Shown here: positions 9,701 through 17,865 of the stretch, in pieces
Position numbering within the stretch: the first letter of the stretch is position 1
Layout: each line of letters begins with the position of its first letter
Source: DATGJX01 sp963830545
GTDB lineage: Bacteria > Vulcanimicrobiota > Vulcanimicrobiia > Vulcanimicrobiales > Vulcanimicrobiaceae
DNA: 64,000 nucleotides
Assembly: GCA_963830545.1 (NCBI GenBank)
Contig: CAWHMK010000001.1
Location: forward strand, 744,001-808,000
Reading direction: 5' to 3'
Program-made: the position numbers and the translations under genes
The notes under the pieces: generated by a model
Seen by the model: only the letters and a program-made list of their open reading frames with translations
What the model was told of the DNA's origin: nothing
Database searches by the model: none

Positions 9701-11105
9701 TTAGTGCGCGTGCAGGACCGGATGCTGCAAGTGGAATTGCGTGCGCGTTTGATACGCTTTCGCTATTTGCGTCAGACTGCGACTCGGACCATGCGCGGCC
9801 CATCAGTCCGAGGCCGGTGGGCAACGAATGTTCGCCGAACCCGTTCGGTACGCTGATCGCCGGCAGACCGGCGAGGTTTCCGGGACTGCCCAAGTCGACT
9901 TCGCCGGAATACTTGTCGGGGTACGCTTTGTCGAACGGTATGCCCACGGGATACGCCAAAGTCGGGAGGGTGGGATGAACGATCGCGTCGTACGGCTCGA
10001 TCGCGCGCGTCAGCTCCTCGTTCAAGAGGGCGCGTCTGCGCATGCCGTCGACGTAATCGACGGCCAGCGACCCGTACGCTTGATAGCCGCCGATGCGATC
10101 GTCGGCAGATTGCAACTCGCGCGAACGTCCGCTCTCGATGAGCCCCCGAAACGCGGCGGCGCATTCCCCGTTGAAGATCGCACCGAAGACCGCGCCGTAC
10201 GGCCCCTCCGGTAAAGCGACGTCAGGTACGACGTCGCAAAACTCGCGAAGCACCGCGAGCGATGCCAGAAAATTCTTCTCGACCGCGGGCATGGTTTTGG
10301 CCGTCGAATTTTTCACGATGGCGACACGTGGTTTGCGCCCGCGCACCGTGCGAAACGCCTCGTCGCGCGACGTCTTGTCATTGGGGTCGCGACCGGCGAC
10401 GATCTTCAAGATCACTTCGGCATCGCGCGCGGAGCGGCACAGCGGTCCGAGTTTGTCCGACGTCCACATCAATGCCATCGCCCCGTGGCGGCTCACGCGG
10501 CCGTACGTCGGTCGAAGCCCGCTCACGCCGCAAAACGCCGCAGGCACCATGATGGAGCCGTTCGTCTCCGAACCGATCGCAAAACCGACGAGGCCTGCAG
10601 CCACCGCCGCGCCTGGTCCGCTCGATGAGCCGCCGCTCCAGTACGCGCGGTTCCACGGCGTGCGGCCGGGACCGGTGAACGACGCGTCGGCGTCGTTATA
10701 GCCGAACCCGCCGGCGAGTTCGACCATCGCGAGTTTTGCGCACAGCACGGCGCCGGCCTCTTTCAACTTTCGAACGACGGTGCCGTCGTAGTGAAAGACC
10801 TGATTGCGGTACGGCGCGGCACCCCACGTCGTCGGCGCGCCGACGGCAGCGAGCAGGTCCTTTACGCCGTACGGAACGCCGTGCAGCGCGCTGCGCACAT
10901 GTCCTCCGGCGAGATCCTTGTCTGCGGCGCGCGCTTCGTGCAGTGCGCGTTCGTGCATGATCGTCACGACCGCGCCATAGCTTGCCCCGTAGATTTCGAG
11001 CCGCGAAAGATACGCTTTCGTGAGTTCTTCCGAAGAAATGGTGCGTTTTGCGATCAGCTTCCCGAGCGTCACTGCGTCGGAAAAGGCAATCTCCTCCGGC
11101 GTCAT
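9701..11105 (-). CDS. amidase-signature family hydrolase (one frameshift)
   Basis: Amidase of 467 residues when reconstructed. The Ser-cisSer-Lys triad is visible: Lys in 'GVPYGVKDLLA', and the Gly/Ser-rich signature 'YWSGGSSSGPGAAVAAG' with the nucleophile in 'GSETNGSIMVPAAFCG'. The family hydrolyses amides; GatA is a relative, but no gatB or gatC is present, so a free amidase is more likely. Start ATG at 11105 overlaps the stop of the small upstream gene (ATGA). One extra base near 9780 hides the natural C-terminus ('LTQIAKAYQTRTQFHLQH') and stop at 9701. Confidence 0.85.
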
Positions 11106-11395
11106 CCGTCCACCTCGAAATCCGAGGCAGGCTCGTCCCAGTTCTGGAGCGCGGTTCCATGCGGATTCAACCGCGAGCCGCCTTTCAGGTTATCGTCGAT
11201 GCCCGCAGCAATCTCGTCCAGTTCCTTGTCCGTCAGCGCGGGATCGAACTCGCGCATGCGCGCGGCAAGGGCGTGCGCGGCTTCGGATATTCGCGCTTTT
11301 TTCGGCGGAGGCGCCGGCACCGGTTTTGGGGACGCCGCCGTCAGCGGAACCGATGCAGCCGCGGCCAGAAAATCCTTGCGCGTGCTCACGGTCAC
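11102..11395 (-). CDS. small protein with Tat-like leader, upstream of amidase
   Basis: A 97-residue protein. The N-terminus 'STRKDFLAAAASVPL' resembles a twin-arginine leader with Lys in place of the second Arg, followed by a Pro/Ala-rich linker and a helical acidic segment ('AHALAARMREFDPALTDKELDEIA'). Start GTG at 11395 overlaps the RNase J stop (GTGTGA); a second GTG two codons later is equally possible. Its stop overlaps the amidase start, so it is translated between rnj and the amidase and may accompany the amidase. No known function. Confidence 0.55.
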   Translation of the reverse strand: MTVSTRKDFLAAAASVPLTAASPKPVPAPPPKKARISEAAHALAARMREFDPALTDKELDEIAAGIDDNLKGGSRLNPHGTALQNWDEPASDFEVDG

Positions 11396-13093
11396 ACCTC
11401 CATGACGACGGGCACGATCACGGGACGGCGTTTATAACGCGAATGAATCGCTTTCGCCAGTCCGCTGCGGATGTGCTCTTTGACGGTGTTGACGTCGCGG
11501 ATTCCCTCGACCGAAACTTCTTCGATGAGCGTCACGAGTTCTGCGCGCAGTTCGCCGAGCACGCCGTCCGACTCCGGCAGATAGAACACGCCGCGCGAAA
11601 TGAGATCGGGTCCCGCGATAACGCGCGCTTCCTCGCTGTCGATCGTCACGACGACCATCATGAATCCATCCGCCGCCAGCAGGCGCCGGTCGCGCAAGAC
11701 CGCCTCGCCTACGTCGCCGACGCTCGATCCGTCCACGAGCACATGTCCGCCGTACGTCTTGCCGATCTTGTCGCCGTAGCCGTGCGTGAACTCGAGTACG
11801 TCGCCGTTTTCGACGACGAATACGTTCTGGGGATCGACGCCCGTGCGCGCGGCGAGTTTACCGTGCTGAACCAGCATGCGGTACTCGCCGTGCACCGGCA
11901 CGAAGAACTCCGGCCGCACCAAGTTGAGCATGAGCAGCAATTCTTCTTGCGATGCATGGCCCGAAACGTGCGAACGTCCGTCGGTACCGTGCACGACGAT
12001 GGCGCCCAGGCGGCACAGGTTGTTGATCGTCTTATACACGCCTTTTTCGTTACCGGGAATGGGAGTCGCGCTGATTACGACCGTGTCGCCGGGAACGATT
12101 TTGAATTTCGCGTGATCGCGCACGGACATCCGCGTGAGCGCACTCATCGGTTCGCCTTGCGAACCCGTCGTCATCACCACGACGCGCTCGGGCGGGTGTT
12201 CATCTACCTCTTCGATGCGAATCGTGCGGTCGGCGGGAACGCGAAGATACTTCAATTCCGAGGCGAAGTGCACGACGTTCATCAGCGATCGCCCGAGAAA
12301 TGCGATTTTGCGATCGTACCGGATCGCTTGATCGATGACTTGCTGAATGCGCGGGACGTTCGAAGCGAAGGAAGCAACGATGATACGGCCTTTCGCCTGC
12401 GAGAAGACCGTGCTGAAACGCTTCGCCGACGATGCGCTCCGACTGCGTATGACCCGGCCGCTCGGCATTCGTGCTGTCCGAGAGCATGCACAGGACGCCT
12501 TCATCGCCGATGCGCGCTATGGCGGCAAAGTCTGCGGGTTTGCCGTCGATCGGCGTTTGATCGAATTTGAAATCGCCCGTATGGAAAATCGTGCCCACCG
12601 GCGTGCGCAGCGCGAGCGAACAGGCGCCGGAAACCGAGTGATTGATGTGCACGAACTCCGCTTCGATTTCACCGTAGCGCACGCGGTCTCCGGGCTGTAC
12701 CGTCACGAACTGCGCTTCGCCCATCATCTTGTGGTCGCGCGCTTTTGCTTTGATCAGCGCGTTCGTGAGCGGCGTTCCCACGACCGGCACGTTGAACTCG
12801 CGAAGCAGATACGGAATTCCGCCGATGTGATCTTCGTGGCCGTGCGTCACCAGCACGGCGCGGAACTTCTCACGGCGTTCCCGGATGTACGTGAAGTCGT
12901 TGATGACGATGTCTACGCCGTACATCTCCTCGTCGGGGAACATGAGACCGCAATCGACCGCGACCATGTCGTCGTGCGTCTCTATCAGCGTCATGTTGCG
13001 GCCGATTTCGCCGCATCCGCCGAGCGGAGTAATGCGGACGTACGGTTCTTCGGGGGGACCGGGTACGACGAGGGAGCTGACGCCGGGATTCAT
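11392..13093 (-). CDS. rnj: ribonuclease J (one frameshift)
   Basis: Metallo-beta-lactamase/beta-CASP RNase with endo- and 5'-exonuclease activity in mRNA decay and rRNA maturation. The zinc motif is 'THGHEDHIGGIPYLL', with 'CGLMFPDEEMYGVDIVINDF' upstream and 'FHTGDFKFDQTP' after it; the beta-CASP region holds 'VVVMTTGSQGEPMSAL' and the C-terminal 'HVSGHASQEEL' and 'VPVHGEYRML'. The reconstructed protein has 566 residues, the normal size. One extra base at about 12415 breaks the frame; removing it gives EAFSTVFSQAKGRIIVASF, as in the family. Confidence 0.92.
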
Positions 13094-13130
13094 CGCCTAG
13101 ACGAACGCCGGGTTGGCGTGATGGAAGACC

Positions 13131-13412
13131 ATGCGCTCTCGTTACCGCGCCGCCTTGGCGCTGACCTTGGCTTTGGCCGTTTCGCTTCCGGCCGCCGCCC
13201 GCGTGCCGCGCCACGGGCATTCCCATCGCCGCCGCGCCGGCGCACCGCTATCCCTGAGCGCCGAAGACCTCTATTCGCGCCGCGCCCTGCGACGCGCAAG
13301 GATCATCCTTCAGCTCAAGCTGTTGGAACTGCGGAGCGAACATTTGGAACGCGTCCGCAAAGCCATTGAGCGTCGCCTACCGATTGACGAGATCCTTAAA
13401 GAGCCGTATTAG
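13131..13412 (+). CDS. small secreted basic protein, unknown
   Basis: A 93-residue protein with a clear signal peptide ('RAALALTLALAVSLPAAAR') followed by a His/Arg-rich stretch and an amphipathic helix ('RIILQLKLLELRSEHLERVRKAIERRL'). It is divergent from rnj (37 bases) and its stop codon overlaps the stop of the convergent YIP1 gene. GGAAG precedes the ATG at 13131. It may be a periplasmic protein of the heavy-metal-resistance/Spy type by general look, but similarity is not clear. Confidence 0.5.
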   Translation: MRSRYRAALALTLALAVSLPAAARVPRHGHSHRRRAGAPLSLSAEDLYSRRALRRARIILQLKLLELRSEHLERVRKAIERRLPIDEILKEPY

Positions 13413-14155
13413 GCGCCGCCGATTGACGCTAATGCAAGGCGGGCGAAGACCAGCACGCTCCACCAACCAAAAACGACCAGCGGACATTGTCGCGAATTTC
13501 AGCTTCCCAGCCACCGAAAAACCAATTGCCAACACGACCAAGTACCAGATCATGTTGATGTCGAGCGAAAAGAGTAAGCTCTTCATTGCCGGATTGCCCC
13601 AGTTCGGTAAGTATCCCCAAGTCGGTGCCTATCGGATTTTGAAAATTGAATTGCACCGCCGGGTATCCCAGCCACAAACTGATTGCACTGCACATCGGCT
13701 TGACGGCGTTGATCAGGTCGGCCCACAGTAAAATGGAAAAGGCCAAACCATACTTCAGTTTTGTTCCAAATACGACATTGAAACTTGCCAGAAAGATACC
13801 GGCCAGGAAGAGATTGAACAGCACCACGATCGCGGCTCAGGGCCATGCTCAGGCGCAAGGATGTCTGCGCGCCGGCTAGCGTTGCCGCGCGCTGCTTCGG
13901 CGTATCGCTTTCCAATGCATGCTCGAGAGTCGCGTTACGCTGGACCATATTCTGTACGGTCTGATCCACGCCGACTTTTTGAATTACGGTGTAACTATAA
14001 AAGAAACTCGTGAGCACGGTAAGTGCCAGCGCGAGCCACCACGACCGGTTACGTAAAACATCCTGGAACGCCTGCGAGGGCGATATAAGGGTGTACAGCA
14101 CTCGCTCGATTTGAGACAGAGGTCTTTGAGATATAGACTGCGCGGCGAAATCCAT
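13409..14155 (-). CDS. YIP1-family membrane protein in the peptide locus (frameshifted)
   Basis: About 248 residues: a cytoplasmic N-terminus ('PLSQIERVLYTLISPSQAFQDV'-type, the usual YIP1 opening with 'SP..AF'), then about five membrane helices ('SWWLALALTVLTSFF', 'VVLFNLFLAGIFLASFNVVFG', 'YGLAFSILLWADLINAV', 'WYLVVLAIGFSVAGKL', 'WSVLVFARLALAS'). It resembles the second YIP1 gene at 17866. The start is ATG at 14155 with AAGGGG upstream. The frame breaks near 13840, 13612 (run of four G) and 13460; the last correction gives the natural end at 13409. It is the last gene of the minus-strand peptide locus. YIP1 proteins sit beside many peptide and ABC export genes, but their role is not known. 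Confidence 0.65.
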
Positions 14156-14165
14156 GAGTTTCCCC

Positions 14166-15593
14166 TTAAGCAAACCACGACTCGGTATTATTACTCAACT
14201 TCTTGATAGAAGCGACGTACAATACGGCGATCGCGAACAGGAAGGTAATCATCATCGCCGTTGCGCCGATAAAGCCCACGGCGTTTTGCATGAAAGAGAG
14301 GATGCCATCGATGGTAATATGGAAGCAAAGCGAGCTCCCGTTAGTCTCGATATTCCAAAGATAGCCATGTTTGTAATGGCGTAGATGCACGTTATGACGA
14401 ATGCTTCACGCCGGAACTTACGCGAATTTCCTTCGACAAAATGAGATCCAACGCCGGCATCGAAGCGAAAAATGCAGCGAGCATTAACAGGCCCGTGAAG
14501 CGATCGTGACCGAGCCCAAAAATGGCCGAGCCAATCAGCATGAGCGCCAGAATAGACCCTCGATAGAACCACAGGCTTTGAATCCAGTGTTGCTCGCGGT
14601 GCCTCGACACGCGTTGGCGCATGCGAACATAAGTCTGCACGTTTGCACTGACTGGAGGCTCAAAGAATCCAGCGTTCCGGTCCGAGTATCGAAACTGAAG
14701 ATCTTATCAACGAGTTCTTCCGTGTCGCCTACAATCATTCTGAAGACGCACATGGAAAACATCGCGCCAACAAAGGTAACAAGCGGCGCGAACGTGGGCC
14801 GGTCCCATGAACCCGTTTCGTCTCCGGAGGGTCCACGCAGGCGGCGCAAAGGGATCGGCCCGGGACGTATGATGGGCCGATAATGCCGACCTCGTCCACG
14901 AAACCGCCGGCTATGAACGGCACTCTCGGCATTCTACGCAAGCCTCGTTTGCCCAACTCGTTGACTCGAGAGGCGTATCGATGGCCTTCACCAGGGCAGT
15001 CGCATCGCCGATCAACTCCGCAATGTCAGCGGCCGATGCAATTCTTCATCTGCACCGGCCGCAATTCGATATGCGGATTGAATGCGGCAAGCCGCTGGCA
15101 CAATATTTCGACTTTGGGCAACCCGATATCGGCAGGCGTGTATGTCAACTGCCGATTGAAATTCGACTCCTCATCTTATCAAAATTGACGATGGTGATAC
15201 GCCCTACGCCCATAGCGGCGAGATTCCAGGCGACGTGACTTCCGACGCCCCCCGCTCCCAGAATCACGACGTGTGCTGCCGCAAGTGCAGTTTGGTGCAA
15301 TCGACAGTCCGATGTGGTTAACGAGAAAAAGCCCAGTGCGCCGAGAATAGCGCCCCTCGACAGGCGGCGCGTTGCCGTTAAGCAATATATTCTTTGCAAG
15401 CAGATCGATTGAGGCGCCGCTTCGAAATATAACGATCTAAGATATCGGGCGTCATTGGAACACCGCGAGTAAGTTCGCCGACGAACTCCCTGTGCTGCAC
15501 CGGCAATATCACCCGATGGCGGTTGCTGCCGCAGATCATGAAGCCGTCCGGGAACTCGCTGACCACGGCAAAAGGGTTCAGTGTGTAATTCAT
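14166..15593 (-). CDS. ThiF/MccB-like E1 adenylating protein continuing into membrane helices (many frameshifts)
   Basis: The start ATG at 15593 overlaps the M50 gene stop (ATGA). Reading across frames gives, in order: an N-terminal domain of about 100 residues ('MNYTLNPFAVVSEFPDGF'), 'RYSRRTGLFLVNHIG', the nucleotide-binding 'VVILGAGGVGSHVAWNLA', 'GRITIVNFD', the Arg finger 'ESNFNRQLTYTPADIGLPK', 'LVKAIDTPLESTSWANEAC', 'VPFIAGGFVDEVGIIGPSY' and 'PGRSLCAACVDPP' (CxxC, zinc). This is the E1-like order of MccB, PaaA and ThiF, which adenylate a peptide or protein C-terminus. It then appears to run into about four membrane helices (14166-14600). Breaks lie near 15400, 15300, 15165, 15030, 14935, 14850, 14665, 14430 and 14330. 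Whether the membrane part is a fused domain or a separate gene cannot be decided here. Confidence 0.6.
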
Positions 15594-16733
15594 GCCGCCA
15601 CCGCTGCAGGGGCCGGCCAATGCCTCGCGTTGCGCATATTCAAAATAACGCATGCAATGACCATCAGGACTAAAGTGGCGTAATCGATCGCCGGCCACTT
15701 GACGAAACGCTCCACGAGCCCTCGCAGAGGCTGAACGGCACCCAAGGCAATGCTCACGGCAAAAACCTGCGACAGGATAAAATAGAAGATGTATTCAGGG
15801 CGGCGGTATGCTCTTTCCAAAAGGAAGCGCTTTGAATTCACACCCAAATTCAACTCGCCAAACCATTCGGTCAAGATGTAGTATCCATCGAACTCGACGA
15901 ACGGTACCAGGTTCCAGATGATGACGAAAGCGTTTAGGGCAATCGGCAACGTCAGAAGCGGCGCAAGGGCGGTCCCATGCGCTAAGAAAAACAACAAGAA
16001 GAAAAACGTCACCAGCGCATTGTTGGCCTGGATTCCGGCGAGCAACGTTTCGATCCGGTGAGCCCGGTTATTGAGAAGCGCGATTCCACTGACGTCGGCA
16101 TAAAACGCAGGTTGAAAGTAGAAGAGCATGATCCCAATGGCGGGAACGTTCGCGCCTCGCGATTTTGCAACGAGGGCATGAGAAAATTCATGGGCAAAAC
16201 CGAGTAAGAGAACCGATGCGGCATAAACTAGGACCGTGACCCAGCTCAGATGGAGATTCGTAAACCCCTGCTGAAGCTGACGCCACTCAATCAACAGCAG
16301 CAAGACGTTGATCGCCAAGAGCGGCAGCGTGAAGATCGAAATGAGTTGCCGGTAGAGGACCGTGGCCGGTTTATTGCGCTCGAGCCATTGGTTCGGGCGA
16401 AACGTTTTACATTTGATCTTCACCGGGTCGAATCGTCTTGGAGGGGCCGCCCCTCGAGAAGCGCGAGCCGATTCAACAACCCGAAGAAATCGTCAAAGTG
16501 CTCGCGGGGAATGAGAAGCCGTAAATCTTCCACAGTGCGCGTTCCGTCGACCAACCTTAGCCATGCGACTTCCTCCGCACCCAGTTTGAAGTGGCGCGAA
16601 TTCGCCGGATCATGAACGTGATAAAGGTCCCCTCCAAAAGGGAATACCTCGAGCCTCTTCTGATTTTCGGATTGTCCAAGTTAGCCTCGCGAAACGGAAA
16701 TGAAAATGGAAATGGCGGGCACTCGGCTTTCAC
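15590..16733 (-). CDS. RRE-like domain plus M50 zinc metalloprotease of peptide maturation type (two frameshifts)
   Basis: Reconstructed length about 381 residues. Residues about 20-100 ('LEVFPFGGDLYHVHDP', 'HFKLGAEEVAWLRLVDGTRT', 'VEDLRLLI') have the look of the PqqD/RRE-like winged helix found at the N-terminus of 'putative peptide zinc metalloproteases'. The rest is an M50 membrane protease: 'LLGFAHEFSHALVAK' (HExxH) and 'NLVPFVEFDGYYILTEWFG' (third ligand), with about six helices. Start GTG at 16733, 26 bases after the third peptide gene. One base is missing near 16654 and one near 16425; with both added the length is a multiple of three. The second break forms a GTGA, so a split protein with coupled translation is possible but less likely. 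Role inferred: leader recognition and cleavage. Confidence 0.7.
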
Positions 16734-16759
16734 CCAGCCCCCGCCATTGAGCCGCTAAA

Positions 16760-16869
16760 TCAGCAGCCGCCGCACGCTAAGGCGACGATTGCCAGTCAAT
16801 CGCAACGCCGGCCGCAAAATCGCCGACATCGTCCGGAGCATCGATCGTGTTCATTTCTTGAAAAATCAT
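16760..16869 (-). pseudogene. third precursor-like peptide gene, one base short
   Basis: The first 24 codons are nearly identical to the neighbouring peptide gene at 16893-17003 ('MIFQEMNTIDAPDDVGDFA'). The open span is 110 bases against 111 for its neighbours: one G is missing after codon 24, giving an early TAG. Adding it yields an ending 'GLAIVALACGGC' identical to the neighbour. AAGGAG precedes the ATG by 7 bases. The one-base loss matches the error pattern of this sequence, so the gene is probably intact in the organism. Function: candidate RiPP precursor. Confidence 0.55.
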
Positions 16870-16892
16870 GTGACTCTCCTTGAAGCCCTAGA

Positions 16893-17003
16893 TTAGCAGC
16901 CGCCGCACGCTAGGGCGACGATTGCGAGTCCAATCAGAACGCCGCTCGCAAAATCGCCGACATCGTCCGGTGCATCGATCGTGTTCATCTCTTGAAAAAT
17001 CAT
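16893..17003 (-). CDS. candidate RiPP precursor peptide 2 (36 aa)
   Basis: A 36-residue open frame with AGGAG seven bases before its ATG. The N-terminal half is hydrophilic and acidic ('MIFQEMNTIDAPDDVGDFA'), the C-terminal half is a hydrophobic, Gly-containing segment ending in Cys-Gly-Gly-Cys ('LIGLAIVALACGGC'). It shares leader and spacing with genes 1 and 3 and lies directly upstream of the RRE-M50 and E1-like genes, the arrangement of a modified-peptide cluster. The conserved -[IV][DE]AP- may be part of the recognition sequence. It is too short for similarity-based proof. Confidence 0.6.
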   Translation of the reverse strand: MIFQEMNTIDAPDDVGDFASGVLIGLAIVALACGGC

Positions 17004-17014
17004 TTGACTCTCCT

Positions 17015-17125
17015 TTATGAGGAGCACGCTACAACGATAGCGCCGACGAGAAGCCCCGTGGCAACTCCCGCACCGAGAGTAGCCCAACTCGGCGCCTCAA
17101 CTGCATTGATTTCTTCGAAAATCAT
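17015..17125 (-). CDS. candidate RiPP precursor peptide 1 (36 aa)
   Basis: A 36-residue open frame, same length as peptide 2 and diverged from it: leader 'MIFEEINAVEAPSWATLGA', then a hydrophobic core ending 'GLLVGAIVVACSS'. GGGAGG lies about 11 bases upstream of the ATG. The pattern MIF-[EQ]-E-[IM]-N-[AT]-[VI]-[ED]-A-P is kept in all three copies while the core differs, as expected for a leader/core precursor family. The C-terminal Cys-Ser-Ser replaces Cys-Gly-Gly-Cys of copies 2 and 3. Confidence 0.6.
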   Translation of the reverse strand: MIFEEINAVEAPSWATLGAGVATGLLVGAIVVACSS

Positions 17126-17216
17126 GATTAGGCGGATCCTCCCATAGAGATAGCAGTGAATAAGAAGCGCTGACAGCCTGACGTGATAGAGCCGGCTTCA
17201 AATGCAAGACGGCTCG

Positions 17217-17450
17217 TTATCGGCTGCTTGCGCCGACGAGGTTAGATCTGACTACAGATATAGGCTTTCTGCTATTACGAGTGGCTGCCGCGAGAAACAC
17301 TATCGCGAGTCCAATAAGAATCCCGTACAAGTAGTGCGTCGTGTCTGCAGAGACCCGGCCCCTGAGCGCAGATACTAAGGGCATTGCAAGCACAGTGACA
17401 AAAAGGAATGTGATGTAGAGCTTACCCGTGCCCGATTTTCTCATATCCAT
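17217..17450 (-). CDS. 77-residue two-helix membrane protein at the head of the peptide locus
   Basis: ATG at 17450 preceded by GAGG (five bases spacing). The protein has two predicted membrane helices: 'LYITFLFVTVLAMPLVSAL' and 'YLYGILIGLAIVFLAAA', separated by a short polar loop, and a basic tail. The second helix resembles the hydrophobic end of precursor peptides 2 and 3 ('LIGLAIVALA'). It is followed after about 90 bases by peptide gene 1. It might be an immunity or chaperone-like partner of the peptides, or simply a small membrane protein; no family is recognised. Confidence 0.45.
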   Translation of the reverse strand: MDMRKSGTGKLYITFLFVTVLAMPLVSALRGRVSADTTHYLYGILIGLAIVFLAAATRNSRKPISVVRSNLVGASSR

Positions 17451-17865
17451 TTTTCCTCGCACTTGTCGGCATAAATGCAGTAAAACAATTTTACAAGCAG
17501 CCATGCTCCCGGAAAGTAACATATTGAAACTATTTTTGTCTAGTAAGTGCAAAATGCAGCTACACACACTTCGCTTTTAGCGTAACGTTGTTGCGCGACG
17601 TTACTGTCATCTTTATTACTAAATAAAAGTTTTCTTATTTGCCGGCGGGTGGTCGCGCACGCACGCGCAAAAATCAAAATCGCAAATCGGAGAACGGCGC
17701 CGGATACGCAAGCACAAGCATCGGCGCGATGAGGCGTCAGGAGTGCGAGGATCCGCACCGGCGCAACGCTGCTTGCTTTGGAGGCGACGCCCCATGCGTG
17801 CTTGAAACAAAATCCTTCGCGCGGCCGTATGAGGCGGCGCACGCCTTTGTTTCCAGGAGGTCGCC
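17451..17865. promoter_or_regulatory. divergent intergenic region between peptide locus and export operon, with inverted repeat
   Basis: No coding gene is seen in these 415 bases. The left half is AT-rich (17470-17640) and is likely to hold the promoters for both directions. A perfect inverted repeat GTAACGT (17582-17588) / ACGTTAC (17598-17604) with a 9-base spacer lies in it and could be an operator or short hairpin. AGGAGG at about 17854 is the ribosome site of the YIP1 gene at 17866. The right half is GC-rich leader sequence in which no known riboswitch was recognised. Confidence 0.4.

Noticed and set aside
8859..11105. A single 748-codon open frame joining an amidase to an EamA transporter
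   Set aside because: The natural end of the amidase (stop at 9701) appears in another frame after removing one base near 9780, and the transporter has its own GTG start at 9692. The fusion is an artefact of a frameshift.
16422..16436. GTGA overlap as a real start-stop coupling splitting the RRE and M50 parts
   Set aside because: Possible, but adding one G gives a continuous protein of the known RRE-M50 layout, there is no ribosome site for the GTG, and missing single G bases recur in this sequence.
13409..16733. Reading the peptide locus as a decayed pseudogene region
   Set aside because: No in-frame stops remain after single-base corrections, active-site motifs (HExxH, GAGGVGS, NFNRQ) are intact and overlaps between genes are kept; the same error type occurs in housekeeping genes. 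The error density is higher here, so it is not fully excluded.
17640..17865. Riboswitch in the long leader of the export operon
   Set aside because: Short GC hairpins are present, but no cobalamin, c-di-GMP or other known conserved core could be matched by eye.
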